Source: JBQTIQ01 sp052387955 (lineage in GTDB: Bacteria > Actinomycetota > Acidimicrobiia > Acidimicrobiales > JACDCH01). From it: a stretch of DNA of 64,000 nt. Each line of letters opens with the position of its first letter. The first letter of the stretch is position 1. This document shows positions 8,942-17,085 of the stretch, piece after piece. The notes beneath the pieces are model-generated. The model searched no databases and was not told the DNA's origin. It saw only the letters and a list, made by a program, of their open reading frames with translations. The translations under genes were made by a program, and so were the position numbers. Location: contig JBQTIQ010000011.1 of the NCBI GenBank assembly GCA_052387955.1, forward strand, positions 1 through 64,000. Reading direction: 5' to 3'.

Positions 8942-9673
8942 ATGCCCCACAGAGAACCCCCCAACCCGGCCAAGATGGGGGCGACGCCCACGCCGGGACC
9001 GTCGCTGGGTACCCCCGAGCTCGAGCTCGAGCTCGAGCTCAGCGACAGCGGACGGGCGGTGCTGTCGGTCCCCGCCGTCCCCGCCGGCGGGGCGGTGCCG
9101 CTGATGGTCATGTTGCACGGTGGCGGGGGGGCTCCCGAACAGGTGGTCGACCTGTTGGGGGGCCAGCCCGCCAGCCGGGGCATCGCGGTGCTCTCGCCCA
9201 AGTCCCGGGGCTTCACCTGGGACCAGATCGCATCCGGCGAGGTCGGCACCGACCCTCCCCTGCTCGACGAGGCGCTCGTCCAGGCCTACCAACGGGTCAA
9301 CGTCGACCCGACCCGGTTGGCGTTGGCCGGGTTCTCCGACGGCGCCTCCTATGCGCTGTCGCTCGGGCTCAACAACGGCGACATCTTCACCCACGTCATC
9401 GCCTTCTCCCCCGGCTTCTGCATGCCGGCGGGCATGAACGGCAAGCCCTACGTGTTCGTGTCCCACGGCGTGAGCGACCGCGTGCTGCGCATCGAGATGG
9501 CCAGCCACCGCATCGTGCCCCCCTTGCTCGAGACCGGCTACATGACCGAGTACAAGGAGTTCCTCGGCGGCCACGAGGCCCCCGAGTGGATCATCGGTCG
9601 CGGCCTCGACCTGCTCGTGGGAACGCCGGGGGCGCGGCCGAAGGTGACCAACAAGGACCGCGTCTTCCGCTGA
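8942..9673 (+). CDS. Alpha/beta-hydrolase, phospholipase/carboxylesterase type
   Basis: A 243-residue predicted serine esterase. The oxyanion-hole segment MVMLHGGGG and the nucleophile elbow GFSDG are both visible, and a histidine near the C-terminus (GGHEAPEW) fits the third triad member. Natural substrates are unknown; the family includes acyl-protein thioesterases and polyhydroxybutyrate-like esterases. No signal peptide is obvious. The start is uncertain: the ATG at 8942 is used, a GTG lies 6 nt upstream and another ATG 33 nt downstream. The early coding part holds four tandem GAGCTC units encoding alternating Glu-Leu. Confidence 0.75.
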   Translation: MPHREPPNPAKMGATPTPGPSLGTPELELELELSDSGRAVLSVPAVPAGGAVPLMVMLHGGGGAPEQVVDLLGGQPASRGIAVLSPKSRGFTWDQIASGEVGTDPPLLDEALVQAYQRVNVDPTRLALAGFSDGASYALSLGLNNGDIFTHVIAFSPGFCMPAGMNGKPYVFVSHGVSDRVLRIEMASHRIVPPLLETGYMTEYKEFLGGHEAPEWIIGRGLDLLVGTPGARPKVTNKDRVFR

Positions 9674-9732
9674 CCGCTGACCTCGCCGGCCGGCGCCGCG
9701 CCCACGCCCGGGGCCCGCGGAGGTGAGGCGGC

Positions 9733-10377
9733 TTACTCGGGTGGCTTGCCCGCCAGGTACACGAACCGCTCGGTGATGTGGAGGGCATGGTCGCCGAGGC
9801 GCTCGTAGAAGCGGGCGACCAGCGCCATCTCGAGGGCCGCCGCCAGCTCCACCGTGCCCGACATCAACTGGGCGGTGAGCCGGGTGTGCAGGTCGTCGAG
9901 CTCGTCGTCGATCTTGTCGAGGCGCTCGGCTGCCGCCGGGTCGCGGTCGGCGTAGGCCTCGGCCGCCGCCCGCCACATGGTGGCGGCGACCGTGCCCATC
10001 TGTTCGACCAGGCCCCGGACCGCCGGCGGCACCTCGCCGCCCAGGCCTCGGGCCGCCCGCTGGGCGATGTGCTCGGCCAGGTCGCCGCTGCGCTCGAGCT
10101 CGGGGACGATGCGGAGCACCGAGAGCAGGTAGCGGAACTCGCTCGCCACCGGGGCCTGCACCAACATGTGGTGCTCGACCAGGCGCTCCACGTTGCTGTA
10201 GAGCGAGTCGATGAGGTCGTCGCGGGCGCTGGCCTCCCGGCCGGAGCTGCGCTCGCCGGCCAGGAACGCCTGTGTCGCCGCCGCCAGGCTCTCGCTCACC
10301 AGCGCGAAGAGCTGGATGACCCGCCCGTCGATGTCATCGAGCGCATCGTGAAAGCTCTTGCGCAGCGGCCCGGCCAC
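9733..10377 (-). CDS. phoU: PhoU, phosphate uptake and signalling regulator
   Basis: A 214-residue all-helical protein with the two PhoU repeats. The metal-binding signatures are visible in each half: ELERSGDLAEHIA in the first and FYERLGDHALHI in the second. PhoU links the Pst phosphate transporter to the PhoR kinase and also dampens phosphate import. Neither pst nor phoRB is in the window, so the gene stands alone here. The start is the GTG at 10377; the upstream GGTAGG is a weak ribosome-binding site. Confidence 0.9.
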   Translation of the reverse strand: MAGPLRKSFHDALDDIDGRVIQLFALVSESLAAATQAFLAGERSSGREASARDDLIDSLYSNVERLVEHHMLVQAPVASEFRYLLSVLRIVPELERSGDLAEHIAQRAARGLGGEVPPAVRGLVEQMGTVAATMWRAAAEAYADRDPAAAERLDKIDDELDDLHTRLTAQLMSGTVELAAALEMALVARFYERLGDHALHITERFVYLAGKPPE

Positions 10378-10500
10378 CAGCCAAACCTACCCGTCCACGA
10401 CCGGCCCAGGCCGTGTCCTCGGGCCCGGGACAGACCGTTGGATTCGCTGGCCATCGATGTCGGGGTCCCGGTCAGCGACCGAAGACCTTCGGATCAGGGC

Positions 10501-10655
10501 CCTGTACGGCGTCAGCCGCAGGGGGTGCGGGAGGCACCCCCGCATATCCGCCGGAGGGTGGCTTCGCCGCCCGCAGGCGGCTCGAGCCCGCCGGAGGCGG
10601 GCGCCTTTGACTCGCCAGAGCGAAGCGAGCGAAGCGAGCGGAGCGAGGGCGACAC
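10501..10655 (-). repeat. Dispersed post-stop multi-hairpin repeat, copy A
   Basis: The core (10501-10605) is about 85-90% identical to the copies at 40011-40113 and 54347-54450. On the minus strand it begins GGCGCCCGCC and ends CGCCGTACAGG. It contains GCCCGCC/GGCGGGC, GCCGCC/GGCGGC and GGGGGTGC/GCACCCCC stems. The lead-in (10606-10655), rich in CGCTTCGCTC, starts right after the TGA of the HxlR gene and matches the lead-in of copy B. It has no protein-coding appeal. Confidence 0.75.
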
Positions 10656-11117
10656 TCACAGGTAACGGAGGTCGTCGGCTTCGTCGGCTTCGACGGTGCG
10701 GGCGCACGTCGGGCAGTACCACCGCGCCTCGACGGGCGTGCCGCACAGGGCATGGTGCGCGGGCTCGGCGCCGCCGGCCCGGGCCGCCCCCCACTGGGCG
10801 AGGAGGCGCAGCGCGCCGGCGAGGTCGGCTCCCGAGGCGGTGAGGCGGTAGTCGAACCGGGGTGGCCGCTGGCTGTAGGGCAGGGCGACGACGAGGCCTT
10901 CGTGCTCCAGATGGCGCAGGCGTTTCGACAAGACGTTGGGGGCGAGCCCGGGGAAACCGTCGAGGAGCTCGTTGAACCGTCGGGGCCCGTCGAGCAGGCC
11001 GCTCACCAACAGCAGCGTCCAGCGGTCTCCGATACGGGCCATCGCCTCCTCGAGCGGGCTGGGGGCCTCCCCGGCAACCTCGGTCGGCGTCTGGGCGGTG
11101 CGGGCGGCGCGGGGCAC
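10656..11117 (-). CDS. HxlR-family transcriptional regulator with C-terminal Cys cluster
   Basis: A 153-residue winged-helix regulator. The core SPLEEAMARIGDRWTLLLV and FNELLDGFPGLAPNVLSKRL are typical of HxlR proteins, which bind DNA as dimers and often answer to aldehyde or redox signals. After the winged helix comes a tail with C-x11-C-x2-C, which could bind zinc or sense thiol oxidation (inference). The GTG start is the only reasonable one, although the GGAGG is unusually close. It is divergent from the trypsin/PDZ gene, with repeated TCACTATC/TAGTGA sites between them that are likely its operator. Confidence 0.82.
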   Translation of the reverse strand: MPRAARTAQTPTEVAGEAPSPLEEAMARIGDRWTLLLVSGLLDGPRRFNELLDGFPGLAPNVLSKRLRHLEHEGLVVALPYSQRPPRFDYRLTASGADLAGALRLLAQWGAARAGGAEPAHHALCGTPVEARWYCPTCARTVEADEADDLRYL

Positions 11118-11161
11118 ACCTCCATGTTGCCGTCCGAGGCCGCTTGTCAGGCAAGGGCCGA

Positions 11162-11201
11162 TAGTGAATACTGATTGGCAAGTCACTATCTGCTCACTAT
11201 C
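11162..11201. promoter_or_regulatory. Candidate HxlR operator in the divergent promoter
   Basis: TAGTGA at 11162 faces TCACTA at 11183 as an inverted pair. TCACTATC then recurs at 11194, an 11-nt direct spacing that equals one helical turn. The sites lie between the HxlR gene and the divergent trypsin/PDZ gene, so autoregulation plus control of the neighbour is plausible. Confidence 0.5.
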
Positions 11202-11234
11202 AGCTCGCGCTGGGGTGGGCCGGAGAGGGAGGCC

Positions 11235-12110
11235 ATGAGCATCGTGGACGAGTTGTCGGAGGCGGCAACGAAAGCGTTGGCCAGCGCCGGCCCGTCGGTT
11301 GTCAGGATCGGCAGCGGGCCGGGCCGAGGCTGCGGCGTGGTCGTGGGCGTGGGGGTCGTGGTGACCAACGCCCACAACCTGCGGGGGGCGACCACCACCG
11401 TCACCTTCGCCGGCGGTCGACAGGCGACCGGCACAGTGTCAGGGACCGACGTCGACGGCGACCTGGCCGCCATCGAGGTCGACACCGGCGACACGGCGGC
11501 GGCCCACTGGGCCCCCCGGCCGGCGGCCGCCGGCCAGGTCGCCTTCGCGGTGGCACGCGATGCCGGCGGTGGCGACCGGGTCTCGTTCGGCCTCGTCAGC
11601 GGCACCGAACGCGCCTTTCGAGGGCCGAGAGGCCGCCGTATCAAGGGCACGATCGAGCACACCGCCCCGCTACCCCGGGGCTCGTCGGGCAGCCCGGTGG
11701 TGGACGCCGACGGAGCCGTTCTCGGGCTGAGCACCAACCGCCTGGGCGAGGGCTTCTACCTGGCCCTGCCCGCCGACGACGAGCTGCGAGGACGGATCGA
11801 GGGGCTCCGCTCCGGCCACGTTCCGCGTCGGCCCCGCCTCGGGGTGGGCCTGGCGCCGGCGCACGTCGCCCGTGCCCTGCGTCGTTCGGTGGGCCTCGAG
11901 GCCCGTGACGGCTTGCTGGTACGAGCGGTCGAGGAGGGATCACCGGCCGACGCCGCCGGACTGCGGGAGGGGGACCTGCTGGTCGCGGCCGACGGGCTGG
12001 CGTTGACCACCAGCGACGACCTGCACGATGCCCTCGACCGCGCCGGCGCCGAGCTGCGGGTGACCGTCGTCCGCGGCAACGACGACATCGAGGCCGTCGT
12101 CGTGTTGTGA
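11235..12110 (+). CDS. Trypsin-like serine protease with PDZ domain (HtrA-like), apparently cytoplasmic
   Basis: A 291-residue protein: a trypsin-like domain (about residues 18-200) and one PDZ domain (about 208-291). The triad is visible: His47 in TNAHN, Asp76 in DGDLAAIE and Ser151 in RGSSGSP, a variant of the usual GNSGGP. Unlike most HtrA/DegP proteases it has no signal peptide or N-terminal membrane anchor, so it would act in the cytoplasm if the start is right. GAGAGGGAGG precedes the ATG, which supports that start. It is divergent from the HxlR gene and shares the operator region with it. A regulatory or degenerate protease is possible because of the altered serine loop. Confidence 0.8.
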   Translation: MSIVDELSEAATKALASAGPSVVRIGSGPGRGCGVVVGVGVVVTNAHNLRGATTTVTFAGGRQATGTVSGTDVDGDLAAIEVDTGDTAAAHWAPRPAAAGQVAFAVARDAGGGDRVSFGLVSGTERAFRGPRGRRIKGTIEHTAPLPRGSSGSPVVDADGAVLGLSTNRLGEGFYLALPADDELRGRIEGLRSGHVPRRPRLGVGLAPAHVARALRRSVGLEARDGLLVRAVEEGSPADAAGLREGDLLVAADGLALTTSDDLHDALDRAGAELRVTVVRGNDDIEAVVVL

Positions 12111-12238
12111 GTCGTCGTCCTCACTTCGCTCGCTCCGTCTTCAACTCCTGGTCCTGATCGCGCCTACTGGGCCTCGCAACCAGCGCGGGCCCTACCAACT
12201 GGCCCGAGGTGGGCGGCGGGCGTGGGACAGTGGGGGTG

Positions 12239-13216
12239 GTGCGCCCCGAGGACCTGCGCCCGATGAAAGCGGTCACCGGCGTGCTCCCCGACGACGAGGC
12301 CGGCTGGGCGTTCGAGATCAAGTGGGACGGCATGCGGGCGTTGGCCTTCCTGGGCGCCGGCCCGGCGCCGCCCGGCGAGACCAGCCTGCGCAGCTCCAAC
12401 GACCTGGACGCCACCGCCTCGTTCCCGGAGGTGGCGGCGCTGGCGGCGGCGACCGGGGGCCTGCCGGCGGTGCTCGACGGCGAGCTGGTGGCCTTCGACG
12501 CCGGCGGCCGGCCCAGCTTCGGTCGGCTCCAGCAGCGCATGCACGTGAGCAAGCCGGCCGAGGTCCGACTCCGGGCGGCGGAGACACCGGTCTGCTACGT
12601 CGTGTTCGACCTGCTCCACCTCGACGGCACCGACCTGACGCCCTACCCGTACCGCGACCGGCGACGACTGCTCACGGCCACGGTCTCGGACGGGCCCGGG
12701 TGGCGGGTCCCCGCGCACCATGAGGCCGACGGAGCCGCTCTGCTCGAAGCGGCCCGGGCCAGTGGGCTGGAGGGAGTGATGGCCAAGCGCGCCGACAGCC
12801 GCTACGAACCGGGCCGACGGTCGCCGGCGTGGCGCAAGGTCAAGGTGCGCCGCCGCCAGGAGCTCGTGATCGGCGGCTGGCAGCCCGGCGACGGGGCGCG
12901 AGCCGGGAAGTTGGGCTCGCTGATCGTCGGCTACTACGAGGACGGCCGGCTGCGTTACGCCGGCAAGGTCGGGACCGGGTTCAACGATCGGGAGCTCCAA
13001 CGCCTTGCCGCCGACCTCGGCTCACTGGCCACGGCGCAATGCGCCTTCGACCCACCCCCGCCGAGCCTCGTGACCCGGTCGGCGCGCTGGGTGGTGCCGT
13101 CGCTGGTGGCCGAGGTGACCTTCGGCGAGTGGACCGACGACGGCGTGTTGCGCCACCCGTCCTACGTCGGGCTGCGGGGTGACAAGGCAGCCACCGACGT
13201 CGTGCGCGAAGGTTGA
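12239..13216 (+). CDS. ATP-dependent DNA ligase (LigC/LigD ligase-domain type)
   Basis: About 325 residues: adenylation domain followed by an OB-fold. Motif I is EIKWDGMR, with the lysine that takes AMP at about residue 28. Motif III (CYVVFDLLHLDG), motif IV (EGVMAKR) and motif V (WRKVKVRR) are present. These stand-alone ligases resemble the ligase part of LigD, used with Ku in end-joining or in base-excision repair. No Ku or primase domain gene is in the window. Four in-frame GTG codons lie at 12209-12239; the last is used because it abuts the conserved RPM-like N-terminus. Any earlier one is possible. Confidence 0.88.
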   Translation: MRPEDLRPMKAVTGVLPDDEAGWAFEIKWDGMRALAFLGAGPAPPGETSLRSSNDLDATASFPEVAALAAATGGLPAVLDGELVAFDAGGRPSFGRLQQRMHVSKPAEVRLRAAETPVCYVVFDLLHLDGTDLTPYPYRDRRRLLTATVSDGPGWRVPAHHEADGAALLEAARASGLEGVMAKRADSRYEPGRRSPAWRKVKVRRRQELVIGGWQPGDGARAGKLGSLIVGYYEDGRLRYAGKVGTGFNDRELQRLAADLGSLATAQCAFDPPPPSLVTRSARWVVPSLVAEVTFGEWTDDGVLRHPSYVGLRGDKAATDVVREG

Positions 13217-13219
13217 CCC

Positions 13220-13546
13220 GTGGGGGGCGGGAGCCAGCAGGACGAGGGCGCCGACGTAGCCCAGCGCGGCCGGGCCGACGAGCACATCCGCCTGACCCTG
13301 CCGGCCGACAGCCGCTATCTCGATGTCGCCCTCGCCGCGCTGGAGACCCTCGCCGACCGGGCCGGGGTCGACAAGGACGGTGTGGCCGCGATGGGTGCCG
13401 CCGTGCGGGACCTCATGGCCGAACGGGTGCAGCGCCCTGCCTCGGCGGCCGGCGTCGTGGTTGTCTACGAGGTGGGCAAGGGCTTCCTCGGCGTGCGGTT
13501 CGAGGACGGCCGGCGCACCGACAGCGGGGCCTCGGCCACGGCGTAG
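13220..13546 (+). CDS. Small protein resembling the N-terminal half of an RsbW-type anti-sigma ATPase
   Basis: A 108-residue protein starting 3 nt after the ligase stop. Its centre (HIRLTLPADSRYLDVALAAL, then a helix around AAMGAAVRDLMAE) follows the opening strand and helices of RsbW/SpoIIAB-like GHKL ATPases. The N, G1 and G2 boxes that bind ATP are missing, so it is not a full kinase. It could be a degenerate partner-binding fragment. The last 82 bases overlap the 3' end of the regulator on the other strand. Function unknown. Confidence 0.55.
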   Translation: MGGGSQQDEGADVAQRGRADEHIRLTLPADSRYLDVALAALETLADRAGVDKDGVAAMGAAVRDLMAERVQRPASAAGVVVVYEVGKGFLGVRFEDGRRTDSGASATA

Positions 13547-14178
13547 GCGCAGGTGTGGGCGCCGGCCATCAGGTGCGACACGCGCTCGATGCGGGCATCG
13601 GGCAACGCCGCTCGGATGAAGTCCAGCTCGGTCCCACAAGCGCTGCCGTAGCGTTCGGCCACCGCCCGGATGGCGCAGTTGTGCTCGACGACCCGGAAGG
13701 ACCCGTCGGGCAGCTCGACGAGCTCGGCCAGGTACCCGTCCTCGTCGAGGATCCGGGTCAGCTCCCGCACCCGTTCGACGAAGGTCCGCCCGGCGAGGCG
13801 GGCCTCGGCCCGCTCCACCCGGGCCCGCCGGCGACGCTCGAAGATCTTCTCCACCAGCCCCGGGCCCTCCTCTTCGAGGTGGCTGAGGAGCTCGAGGGTC
13901 AACTCGCCGTAAGCGCGGGGGAACAGCCCCTCGCCGCCGTCGGACAGCCGGTAGAGGTGGGAGGGACGGCCGGGCCCGTCGCGCACCTGGCGGTGCTCGA
14001 CCAGGCCGTCGGCGCTCAACGACCGCAGGTGCTGGCGTACCGCGCTCACGCTGATGCCCAGCGCCACCGCCAGCTCGTCGGAGCGGGTCTCACCGGACCG
14101 CTTGATCGTCCTCAGCAGTTCCCGACGGGTGGCGGGCAGCGTGTCGAGCGCCGCGGCCGGCGACGCCCGGCCGGTCAC
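13465..14178 (-). CDS. SufR-like winged-helix regulator with Fe-S-binding cysteines
   Basis: A 237-residue DNA-binding protein. The N-terminal winged helix (about residues 15-80: SDELAVALGISVSAVRQHL) is followed by a helical region and a C-terminal sensor with Cys168, Cys181 and Cys210. That C-x12-C-x28-C spacing is close to SufR, which binds a Fe-S cluster and represses the suf operon. No suf gene is visible here, so its targets are unknown. Its ATG overlaps the stop of the upstream thioesterase (ATGA), so the two are co-transcribed. Its 3' end runs 82 bp into the convergent small gene. Confidence 0.82.
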   Translation of the reverse strand: MTGRASPAAALDTLPATRRELLRTIKRSGETRSDELAVALGISVSAVRQHLRSLSADGLVEHRQVRDGPGRPSHLYRLSDGGEGLFPRAYGELTLELLSHLEEEGPGLVEKIFERRRRARVERAEARLAGRTFVERVRELTRILDEDGYLAELVELPDGSFRVVEHNCAIRAVAERYGSACGTELDFIRAALPDARIERVSHLMAGAHTCAYAVAEAPLSVRRPSSNRTPRKPLPTS

Positions 14179-14690
14179 GGCGCCCCGGCGGCGTCGCTCG
14201 GCCCCCGGAGGAAACGGCGCTCGTCGGTGCTGAGGGCCTGGCCGATGGCGTCGGCCGCCACCGCGTCGCTCAGGACCACGAAGGTCGCCTCGGTCTCGAC
14301 ACAGACGTCCCCTTCGGCGTCCACCACCCGGGCAGTGGTCATGACCCGGCGGGGGGTGGTGCGGGTCACCCGGGCCTCGACCCGGTGGTCGGCGGCGCAG
14401 CGCACCGGGTGGCGGAAACGGCTCGTGGTCTCGGCGGTCACGGCGAACTTGCCGGCGATGGCGATGGCGGCCCAGGCCTGTGCTTCGTCGAGGATGGCGA
14501 GGACCAGGCCACCGTGGACATAGGAGGGCGCCCCCGAGAAGGCCTCGTCGAGGTTGAACGGCGCCACCACCATCTCGGTCTCGTCGTCATGGGCGAAGGA
14601 GATGCGCAACCCGGCCTCGTTGCCGGCCTCGCAGACGAAGCAGTTCGACTCGAATCCCCAGACGTCGTTGCGCAGCGGGTGCAGCGCCAT
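14175..14690 (-). CDS. PaaI-type hotdog-fold thioesterase
   Basis: A 171-residue single-hotdog protein of the PaaI/4HBT family. The active-site stretch SYVHGGLVLAILDEAQAW matches the HGG..A..D pattern in which the Asp drives hydrolysis of acyl-CoA thioesters. An extra N-terminal FVC segment with two cysteines is unusual but common in this actinobacterial subgroup. The substrate cannot be told from sequence. It is the first gene of a pair with the SufR-like regulator (4-bp overlap) and starts 13 nt after the dut stop, so dut, thioesterase and regulator may share a transcript. Confidence 0.8.
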   Translation of the reverse strand: MALHPLRNDVWGFESNCFVCEAGNEAGLRISFAHDDETEMVVAPFNLDEAFSGAPSYVHGGLVLAILDEAQAWAAIAIAGKFAVTAETTSRFRHPVRCAADHRVEARVTRTTPRRVMTTARVVDAEGDVCVETEATFVVLSDAVAADAIGQALSTDERRFLRGPSDAAGAP

Positions 14691-14703
14691 CGCGGCCCTG
14701 CGC

Positions 14704-15141
14704 CTACCGGCCGGTGGAGCCGAAGCCGGCCGTACCGCGGGCCGACGGTGCGCTCGTGCCCTCGGCCACGAAGGTGGCTTGCTCGACCCGTTGGATGACC
14801 AGTTGGGCGACCCGGTCGCCTCTGCGGACCGTGTACGCCTCCGCCGGGTCGGTGTTGACCAGCAGGACCATGATCTCGTTGCGGTACCCGGCGTCGATCA
14901 GCCCGGGGGTGTTGAGGCACGTCACCCCGTGACGCAGGGCCAGCCCGCTGCGGGGCTGCACGAAGCCAGCGTAGCCGTCGGGTAGGACCAGCACCACGCC
15001 GGTGGGTACCAGGGCGCGGCCCCCGCCGAGCGCCAGCACCGCGTCGGTCCGGGCGTACAGGTCGGCGCCGGCGTCACCGGGATGGGCATAGGACGGCACG
15101 GGCAGGTCCGGGTCGAGCCGGATGATCGGTATGTCCAGCAC
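14704..15141 (-). CDS. dut: dUTP diphosphatase (trimeric dUTPase)
   Basis: A 145-residue enzyme that hydrolyses dUTP to dUMP and pyrophosphate, keeping uracil out of DNA and feeding dTMP synthesis. All five motifs of the trimeric family are readable: PGDAGADL, PRSGLA, GLIDAGYRNEI, RGDRVAQLV and the C-terminal GTAGFGSTGR P-loop-like tail. Length is normal. It is divergent from orn with about 50 bp between them. Confidence 0.96.
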   Translation of the reverse strand: MLDIPIIRLDPDLPVPSYAHPGDAGADLYARTDAVLALGGGRALVPTGVVLVLPDGYAGFVQPRSGLALRHGVTCLNTPGLIDAGYRNEIMVLLVNTDPAEAYTVRRGDRVAQLVIQRVEQATFVAEGTSAPSARGTAGFGSTGR

Positions 15142-15194
15142 GGGCTCAGAGTACCGAGGGCCGGCCCCGCCCCCCAGCTAGCGTGGTCGCCCGG

Positions 15195-15746
15195 ATGCTG
15201 GTGTGGATGGACCTCGAGATGACCGGGCTCGACCCAGCCCGGCACGTCATCGTCGAGATCGCCACCCTGATCACCGACGACGACCTCGATGTCGTCGCCG
15301 AAGGCCCCGACCTCGTCGTGCACCAGCCTCCCGAGGCGCTGGCGGAGATGGAGGAGGTCGTGCGGACCATGCACACCCGCAGCGGCCTCCTGCCGGCCAT
15401 CGAGTCGTCGACGACGACCCTGGACGAAGCAGGGGCGCGGACGCTGGCCTTCATCGTCGAGCACGTCCCGGCGCCTCGCACCGTTCCCCTGTGCGGGAAC
15501 TCGATCGGCACCGACCGCCGCTTCCTGGCCCTGCACCTGCCAGGCATCGAGCAGCACCTGCACTACCGGTCGGTCGACGTCTCCACGGTCAAGGAACTGG
15601 CTCGGCGCTGGCATCCCGAAGTGTTGGCCGACGCCCCCCAGAAGAGCAGCGCCCACCGCGCCCTCGACGACATCCGCGAGTCGGTGGCCGAACTGGCCTA
15701 CTACCGCGACCACTTCTTCCTTCCCCGTCCCGGTCCCGACGCGTAG
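15195..15746 (+). CDS. orn: Oligoribonuclease
   Basis: A 183-residue 3'-5' exoribonuclease of the DEDDh family that finishes RNA decay by cutting 2- to 5-mers and linear pGpG. The acidic residues are in WMDLEMTGL and GNSIGTDRRFL, and the His/Asp pair is in SAHRALDDIRES. The ATG at 15195 starts right at the conserved MLVWMDLEMTG; a GTG 12 nt upstream is less likely. The Orn role in pGpG turnover may matter because a GGDEF protein lies at the far end of the window (family knowledge, not shown here). Confidence 0.95.
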   Translation: MLVWMDLEMTGLDPARHVIVEIATLITDDDLDVVAEGPDLVVHQPPEALAEMEEVVRTMHTRSGLLPAIESSTTTLDEAGARTLAFIVEHVPAPRTVPLCGNSIGTDRRFLALHLPGIEQHLHYRSVDVSTVKELARRWHPEVLADAPQKSSAHRALDDIRESVAELAYYRDHFFLPRPGPDA

Positions 15747-15780
15747 CTCGCGCCGACGAGGCGGCCCGCGACGGGACCGG

Positions 15781-16893
15781 TCACGTCTCGATGGCGCGGC
15801 CCTTCCACGTCACCTTGCGGCGCACGACGGTCAGGTACACCGACCGGGTGAAGATGAACAGGAAGGCGACGAGGGGCAAGGGGAACAGCAACGGCGTGAT
15901 CGGCCCGAAGCGCCCGACCCGGCGCAGCATCCAGGCCAACTGCGCCACGACCGCGCCGTAGGCGGTAACGGTGAACCAGGGCCCGCTCCCCGGGCCGTCT
16001 CCGGTGAGCGCGTAACCCACCGCCCACCACGCCGCCTGGATGAGCAGCGAGACCCACGCCACCACCAGCAACGTGGTCGGCACCCGGGTGGCGCCGGCGC
16101 CGCCGGCGAGGTTCTTCGACCACCCCTCCAGCAGCTGGCGCCAGCCCCGCGGGTACATGCGGAACGACACCGTCCCCCGCCCGCCGCGGCATACGACGTG
16201 CCGGCCGGCGGCGATGTAGCGCTGTGACAGGGCGACGTCGTCGAGCACCGAGGACCGCACCGCTTCGTGCCCCCCGGCGACCTCGTAGGCGTCGCGGGTC
16301 GTCACCAGGCAGGGACCGAAGGCACCCCGGGGCGCCACCGCGTCACCCCGCGGCGTGAAGGCGTCGGTCCCCATCATGGCCACCACGTTGAAGAGGGCCG
16401 ACGCCCGCTCGTAGGGCTTGACGGTGACGTGATAGGGCTGGACCGACAACAGCCCGTCGGGACAACGGTCCCGGTGTTCGGCCAGGGCCCGCCCGAGCCC
16501 TCCGGCCGCCATGGTCACGTCGGCGTCGAGGAAGACGAGCACATCGCCCCTGGCCGCGGCGGCGCCGGTCCAGCACGCCCACGCCTTGCCGGTCCACCCC
16601 GGGGGGAGCTCGGGCGCGGGGACCACGGTGGCGCCACCGGCGGCGGCGACGGTGGCGGTGGCGTCGCCGCTGTGGTCGTCCACCACCACCAGCTCGTCGC
16701 CGGCGGCGAGCTGAGGCACGACCGACCGGAGCAACGCCGGCAGGGTGCCGGCTTCGTCGCGGGCCGGTACCACGATCGAGCACGGCGGCCGGGAGGCGCC
16801 CTCGCCGTGATCCGCCGGGCGCCGGACGGCCCACAACAGCCAACACCCGGCCAGCAACCGCACGACGAGCGAGACGAGGTCACCGACCGGCAC
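15781..16893 (-). CDS. Family 2 glycosyltransferase, membrane-bound
   Basis: About 370 residues: an N-terminal transmembrane helix, a GT-A catalytic domain and three or so C-terminal membrane helices. The nucleotide-sugar motifs are SIVVPARDEA, VVVDDHSGD, FLDADV (the DXD) and a SSVLDDVALSQRY acceptor loop. The layout resembles carotenoid or hopanoid-associated glycosyltransferases (CrtQ-like), but the substrate is not deducible. The start is uncertain: the GTG at 16893 sits just before the first helix; TTG 16977 and GTG 16971 would add about 26-28 residues. Confidence 0.8.
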   Translation of the reverse strand: MPVGDLVSLVVRLLAGCWLLWAVRRPADHGEGASRPPCSIVVPARDEAGTLPALLRSVVPQLAAGDELVVVDDHSGDATATVAAAGGATVVPAPELPPGWTGKAWACWTGAAAARGDVLVFLDADVTMAAGGLGRALAEHRDRCPDGLLSVQPYHVTVKPYERASALFNVVAMMGTDAFTPRGDAVAPRGAFGPCLVTTRDAYEVAGGHEAVRSSVLDDVALSQRYIAAGRHVVCRGGRGTVSFRMYPRGWRQLLEGWSKNLAGGAGATRVPTTLLVVAWVSLLIQAAWWAVGYALTGDGPGSGPWFTVTAYGAVVAQLAWMLRRVGRFGPITPLLFPLPLVAFLFIFTRSVYLTVVRRKVTWKGRAIET

Positions 16894-17085
16894 GGTCCCA
16901 TTGGATACGACCGACGCCGCCGCGGCGAGTCGGACATGGACAGCGCCGCCGCCCTCGCCACGCCAGTTCACCGACAATTCGATTGACGCCCGCCCACCGC
17001 CCGTAGTTCGATGCCCGGGACCTCCGGATCACGGGCCCTCGGCCCGGTCCGGGCACGAACCCCGGCGAGGGAGAGAGGACCGAGC

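Noticed and set aside
10501..10605. Short protein encoded by the dispersed repeat (PPSGGYAGVPPAPPAA in some frames)
   Set aside because: Different copies are read in different frames with indels and stops. Conservation is at the DNA or RNA stem level, and no ribosome-binding site is associated.
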